The notes under the pieces: generated by a model
Database searches by the model: none
What the model was told of the DNA's origin: nothing
What the model saw: the letters and a program-made list of their open reading frames with translations, nothing else
Made by a program: the position numbers and the translations under genes
Assembly: GCA_017560305.1 (NCBI GenBank)
Contig: JAFYOF010000162.1
Location: 1-9,481, forward strand
DNA: 9,481 bases
Direction: 5' to 3'
Source of the DNA: Alistipes sp.
GTDB lineage: Bacteria > Bacteroidota > Bacteroidia > Bacteroidales > Rikenellaceae
Shown: piece by piece, positions 5,906 to 9,481 of the stretch
Numbering within the stretch: position 1 is the stretch's first letter
Layout: every line of letters begins with the position of its first letter

Positions 5906-8900
5906 ATGACACACTTCAACGAACATACCCTTGAGATGGCTATAATGGAGCTATTTGAGCAAGAGGGTTATATCTATACGAATGGTGAGCAGATACACAA
6001 AGAGTTAAGCGATGTTTTGCTTCGTGATGACTTACATATGTATTTGCAGAGTCGTTATGCCGAGCAAGGAATAACTTCGTTGGAGGTGGAGAGTGTAATT
6101 GCTCGACTAACTGCCAATATGGGTGGTTCGTTGTACGAGAATAATGTGCACACCTATCGTCTGATTACCGAAGGATTCTCGATAAAACGCGAGGATGCCT
6201 CACAGGCAGATCTCTTTATAGAGCCAATAGATTTCAGCACTGAGGCGAACAATATCATTCGCATAGTAAATCAGTTGGAGATAAAAGGTACAGAGAAGCG
6301 TATCCCTGATGGTATCGTATATATCAACGGTCTGCCATTGGTCGTATTGGAATTCAAGAGTGCAGTAAAGGAGGACACAACTATTAAAGATGCCTTCGCG
6401 CAACTTACGGTGCGTTACCGCAGGGATATACCAGAACTTTTCAAATATAATGCATTTATTGTTATAAGTGATGGCGTAAATAGCAAATATGGTTCACTGT
6501 TTACTCCTTATGAGTTCTTCTATGCGTGGCGAAAGATAGAAGCCGATGACAAAGCCGTAGATGGAGTAAACTCGTTATTAACAATGGTGCAGGGGTTATT
6601 TCGCAAAGAAAGGTTACTCAGCGTAATCAAAGACTTCGTATTTCTACCCGACTCGTCGAAGGAGGAGCAAAAGATAGTGTGTCGTTATCCGCAGTTCTTT
6701 GCGACACACAAGTTGTTCAACAACATACGCCAACACTCAAAGCTAAATACCAATGGTGATGGTAAGGGAGGTACATATTTTGGTGCAACAGGTTGCGGTA
6801 AGAGCTTCACGATGCTATTCCTTACGCGAATGTTGATGCGTAGTCGTGAGTTCGCAAGCCCAACAATCATACTTATTACAGACCGCACCGACCTCGACAC
6901 CCAACTTTCAGAACAGTTTAGTACAGCTAAAAAGTTTATTGGTGATGACTGCGTAGTTGAGGTAGAGAGCCGTGCTAAATTGCGAGAGTATTTGGCAGGG
7001 CGAACAAGTGGTGGTGTATTTCTTACGACGATACATAAGTTTACCGAAGACACACAACTACTGTCAAAACGAGCGAATATCATCTGCATCTCAGACGAGG
7101 CCCATCGCTCGCAAACGAACCTATCGTTACAAGTGCGCCAAACAGAGAGTGGTGTAAAGCGTAGTTATGGTTTTGCGAAATATCTGCACGACTCGTTGCC
7201 AAATGCAACTTATGTAGGCTTTACAGGCACACCTATTGATGCAACTATTGATGTGTTTGGAGATGTAGTGGATGCCTATACAATGACGGAATCTGTAGCT
7301 GATGATATTACTCGTCGCATAGTATATGAAGGCCGTGCAGCAAAGGTTTTGCTTGATAGTGCCAAACTGCAAGAGATTGAGAAATATTATCAACAATGCG
7401 CCGAAGAGAGTACGAATGAGTATCAGATTGAGGAGAGTAAAAAGGCCGTTACCCAAATGGAACGCATTCTTGGCGATTCTGACCGTTTGCAAGCGGTTGC
7501 TGAAGACTTTGTTTCCCACTATGAGGCACGAATCGCCGAAGGTAGCACTGTTGAAGGTAAGGCAATGTTTGTATGCTCAAATCGTACCATTGCGTACAAC
7601 CTATACAAAAAGATTATTGCGTTGCGTCCAGAGTGGGCAAAGCTACCTATATGCAACACGATGTCATTACCTCAATATAGTATGGTGGCTGAGCCATTGG
7701 CCACATATGGTAATGCGCCACTGCCTATTGAGCGTATAAAGTTAGTAATGACTCGCAACAAGGATGATGAGCAAGAACTATACAACCTTCTTGGCACAGA
7801 TGAGGATAGAAAGAGACTCGATATTCAGTTTAAGAATCCGAAATCAAACTTCAAGATTGCCATTGTTGTTGATATGTGGATTACGGGTTTTGATGTTCCT
7901 TGCCTCGACACGATGTATATCGACAAGCCTTTGCAGCAGCATACGCTTGTACAAACTATATCACGAGTAAATCGAGTATATCCAGGCAAAGACAAAGGTT
8001 TAGTCGTGGATTATATTGGCATAAAGAACAATATGAATACCGCATTAAAGCGATATGCAACAGGTGAGACGGATGCCGATTCTGTTGAAACGATTGAGCA
8101 ATCTATTGCAATGGTAAAAGATGAGCTCGATATACTTCGTCGTATGTTCGCAAAGTTTGACCATAAGAAATTCTCTACAGGAACTCCATTAGAACAGTTG
8201 GACTGCTTAAACAAAGGTGCTGAATTTGCGCAAGCAACTAAAGAGACTGAAAACCTCTTTGTGGGGCACACGAAGAAGTTGAAATCGGCTTTTAATATGT
8301 GCTGTAATAGCGAACAAATATCTGCCGTGGAGCGAGAAGATATTTACTTCTTCTGTGGAGTGCGCTCGATCATATATAAACTTACTAAGGGAGAAACGCC
8401 AGATGCCGCACAAATGAATCAGCGTGTGAGTAAGATGATTGAAGAGGCAATCCTGTCGGAAAGTGTTGAGGAGATTATTCAAATTGGTAATGATAAAGAG
8501 AATCTAGATCTACTCAGCGAAGAGTATATGGAGCGATTGGCGAAGTTGAAGATGCCAAATACCAAAGTGAAGCTTATGGAGCACCTTCTTAAAATGGTTA
8601 TTACTGAGTTTAAGAAGGTTAATAAAATGAAGGGGACTGACTTCACAAAACGACTTAATGCTCTTGTGGATAGGTATAATGACCGTAGCGATGATGCCAT
8701 CTTTGCAGATGAAGTCCTTACCGAAGTTGCTAATCAAATGGCTGAGTTGCTCAAAGAGATTAACAAAGAGAAGAAGTCTTTTAATGAATTAGGAATAACC
8801 TACGAAGAAAAAGCTTTCTACGATATTTTGATCGCTGTTGCTAAGCAATTCGGTTTTGACTATCCAGAAGATAAGGCAAAGATGTTGGCTGGTGAAATCA

Positions 8901-9079
8901 AAAAGATTGTTGATGACAAATCCAAATATACAGATTGGGCAAAGAGGGACGATATTAAGGCTGAACTCAAAATGGACTTAATCCTCATCTTGGCAGAATA
9001 TGGATATCCTCCTGTGACTAATGATGAAGTATTCAAGGAAATCTTTGAGCAAGCAGAAAATTTCAAGAAATATAATTAA
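5906..9079 (+). CDS. hsdR: Type I restriction-modification restriction subunit HsdR
   Basis: This 1057-residue motor and nuclease subunit joins HsdM and HsdS, pulls in unmodified DNA using ATP and cuts at distant sites. The N-terminal nuclease shows a PD-(D/E)xK core: P134-D135, then E149-F150-K151 at the end of a hydrophobic strand. The superfamily 2 helicase motor follows, with Walker A GATGCGKS at 293-300, Walker B DEAH at 397-400, motif III TGTP at 440-443, and motif VI QTISRVNR at 683-690 with both arginine-finger candidates (R687, R690). Residues from about 760 onward are helical and charged, as in HsdR C-terminal assembly domains. Length fits the family (about 1000-1100) and every key motif is intact, so the restriction system appears functional. 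The ATG lies 3 bases after the membrane-protein gene. Its distance from hsdS (about 2.3 kb) is due to the accessory genes. Confidence 0.97.
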   Translation: MTHFNEHTLEMAIMELFEQEGYIYTNGEQIHKELSDVLLRDDLHMYLQSRYAEQGITSLEVESVIARLTANMGGSLYENNVHTYRLITEGFSIKREDASQADLFIEPIDFSTEANNIIRIVNQLEIKGTEKRIPDGIVYINGLPLVVLEFKSAVKEDTTIKDAFAQLTVRYRRDIPELFKYNAFIVISDGVNSKYGSLFTPYEFFYAWRKIEADDKAVDGVNSLLTMVQGLFRKERLLSVIKDFVFLPDSSKEEQKIVCRYPQFFATHKLFNNIRQHSKLNTNGDGKGGTYFGATGCGKSFTMLFLTRMLMRSREFASPTIILITDRTDLDTQLSEQFSTAKKFIGDDCVVEVESRAKLREYLAGRTSGGVFLTTIHKFTEDTQLLSKRANIICISDEAHRSQTNLSLQVRQTESGVKRSYGFAKYLHDSLPNATYVGFTGTPIDATIDVFGDVVDAYTMTESVADDITRRIVYEGRAAKVLLDSAKLQEIEKYYQQCAEESTNEYQIEESKKAVTQMERILGDSDRLQAVAEDFVSHYEARIAEGSTVEGKAMFVCSNRTIAYNLYKKIIALRPEWAKLPICNTMSLPQYSMVAEPLATYGNAPLPIERIKLVMTRNKDDEQELYNLLGTDEDRKRLDIQFKNPKSNFKIAIVVDMWITGFDVPCLDTMYIDKPLQQHTLVQTISRVNRVYPGKDKGLVVDYIGIKNNMNTALKRYATGETDADSVETIEQSIAMVKDELDILRRMFAKFDHKKFSTGTPLEQLDCLNKGAEFAQATKETENLFVGHTKKLKSAFNMCCNSEQISAVEREDIYFFCGVRSIIYKLTKGETPDAAQMNQRVSKMIEEAILSESVEEIIQIGNDKENLDLLSEEYMERLAKLKMPNTKVKLMEHLLKMVITEFKKVNKMKGTDFTKRLNALVDRYNDRSDDAIFADEVLTEVANQMAELLKEINKEKKSFNELGITYEEKAFYDILIAVAKQFGFDYPEDKAKMLAGEIKKIVDDKSKYTDWAKRDDIKAELKMDLILILAEYGYPPVTNDEVFKEIFEQAENFKKYN

Positions 9080-9089
9080 TTGTAATAAG

Positions 9090-9481
9090 ATGAGTAATCT
9101 ATTATATAAATACCTGGATGTAAACGGAGCTATAATGATGTTACATTATAGCAATCTAATGTATGCCAATGCTACAATGTTTAATGATCCTTTTGATTGC
9201 CATCCTAGTTTAATAGATTTCTCCAATGTGCCAGTAGAAGCTCGTAGGGGTTGGCCAGCTGATGTCATTGAGGATATAGAATCTAATCGACATATCAATT
9301 ATAGAAACGATCTATGGATATGTAGTCTGTCTAAAGTATACAACTCAATACTGATGTGGAGTTATTATAATAAACACGAAGGAGTATGTATAGGTCTGAA
9401 TATGGATAAGGTCGCTAAGTGTATTGATGTTAGATACGGCATGATGGTAACACCATATGGCAGAGATGTTCAATATAGAGA
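9090..9481 (+). CDS. DUF2971-type protein (partial, N-terminal part)
   Basis: The frame runs from ATG 9090 to the window end without a stop, giving about 130 residues. It begins MSNLLYKYLDVNGAIMMLHY and contains ATMFNDPFDC (about 28-37) followed by WICSLSKVYNSILMWSYYNKHEGVCIGL (about 75-102). The combination of an early FNDPFD element and a later CSLS...N.LMW..Y...H.GVCIGL element is the hallmark of DUF2971, a family of unknown biochemical function often seen in defence islands and near abortive-infection genes. The gene starts 10 bases after the hsdR stop with no visible terminator, so it may be the last cistron or one further gene of the same operon. The C-terminal half lies outside the window, so intactness cannot be judged. 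Confidence 0.85.
   Translation, partial: MSNLLYKYLDVNGAIMMLHYSNLMYANATMFNDPFDCHPSLIDFSNVPVEARRGWPADVIEDIESNRHINYRNDLWICSLSKVYNSILMWSYYNKHEGVCIGLNMDKVAKCIDVRYGMMVTPYGRDVQYR

Noticed and set aside
6685..7519. Two minus-strand open frames (6685-7089 and 7127-7519) and plus-strand frames at 6972-7157 and 7326-7739 inside hsdR
   Set aside because: All are shadows of the helicase-encoding frame, which carries intact motifs across the same bases.
9080..9089. Terminator after hsdR
   Set aside because: Only 10 bases separate hsdR from the next gene, and no hairpin with a T-run is present.

Overview
The window is a densely packed plus-strand locus. Its core is a complete type I restriction-modification (RM) system: hsdM (339-1904), hsdS (2512-3585) and hsdR (5906-9079), preceded by a small XRE-type regulator (129-335). 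All genes run in one direction, with gaps of a few bases or short overlaps, so they read as one operon. The upstream edge holds the last 38 codons of an unidentified gene (1-117). The downstream edge holds the first ~130 codons of a DUF2971-type gene (9090-9481).

The organism is most likely a member of the Bacteroidota (a gut-type Bacteroidales). This rests on the HsdS and HsdM protein style, the moderately AT-rich DNA, the lack of clear Shine-Dalgarno sequences before most starts and the A-rich leaders. It is an inference, because no rRNA or other marker gene is present.

The RM operon is interrupted by accessory genes at two places. Between hsdM and hsdS lies a 191-residue protein of no recognised family (1911-2486). 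Between hsdS and hsdR lie about 2.3 kb holding two gene pairs. Pair A (3600-4250 and 4253-4657) encodes a zinc-ribbon plus DUF4145 (HEPN-like) protein and a coiled-coil plus zinc-ribbon protein. Pair B (4738-5418 and 5402-5902) encodes a 226-residue protein of unknown function and a single-pass membrane protein with a C-terminal coiled coil.

The most informative non-genic signal is a duplicated copy of the 3' end of hsdS (3537-3593 and again at 4676-4732; 50 of 57 bases match by eye). The second copy is a decayed hsdS tail lying between pair A and pair B. In both copies the next gene starts 13-14 bases after the hsdS stop codon. This suggests that the hsdS 3' end is a junction at which accessory cassettes are added, and that pair B once directly followed an hsdS gene before pair A arrived. 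The known tRNA-cutting guard gene prrC occupies the same position (between hsdS and hsdR) in the E. coli prr locus, so these cassettes may act as RM-linked second-line defence. That function is a hypothesis.

How the parts work together: HsdM and HsdS form the adenine methyltransferase that marks host sites, and HsdR joins them to translocate and cut unmodified DNA. The XRE protein probably controls expression. The accessory proteins and the DUF2971 gene suggest a defence island. No tRNA, rRNA, CRISPR array, insertion sequence or recombinase is visible, and no intergenic stretch exceeds about 80 bases.
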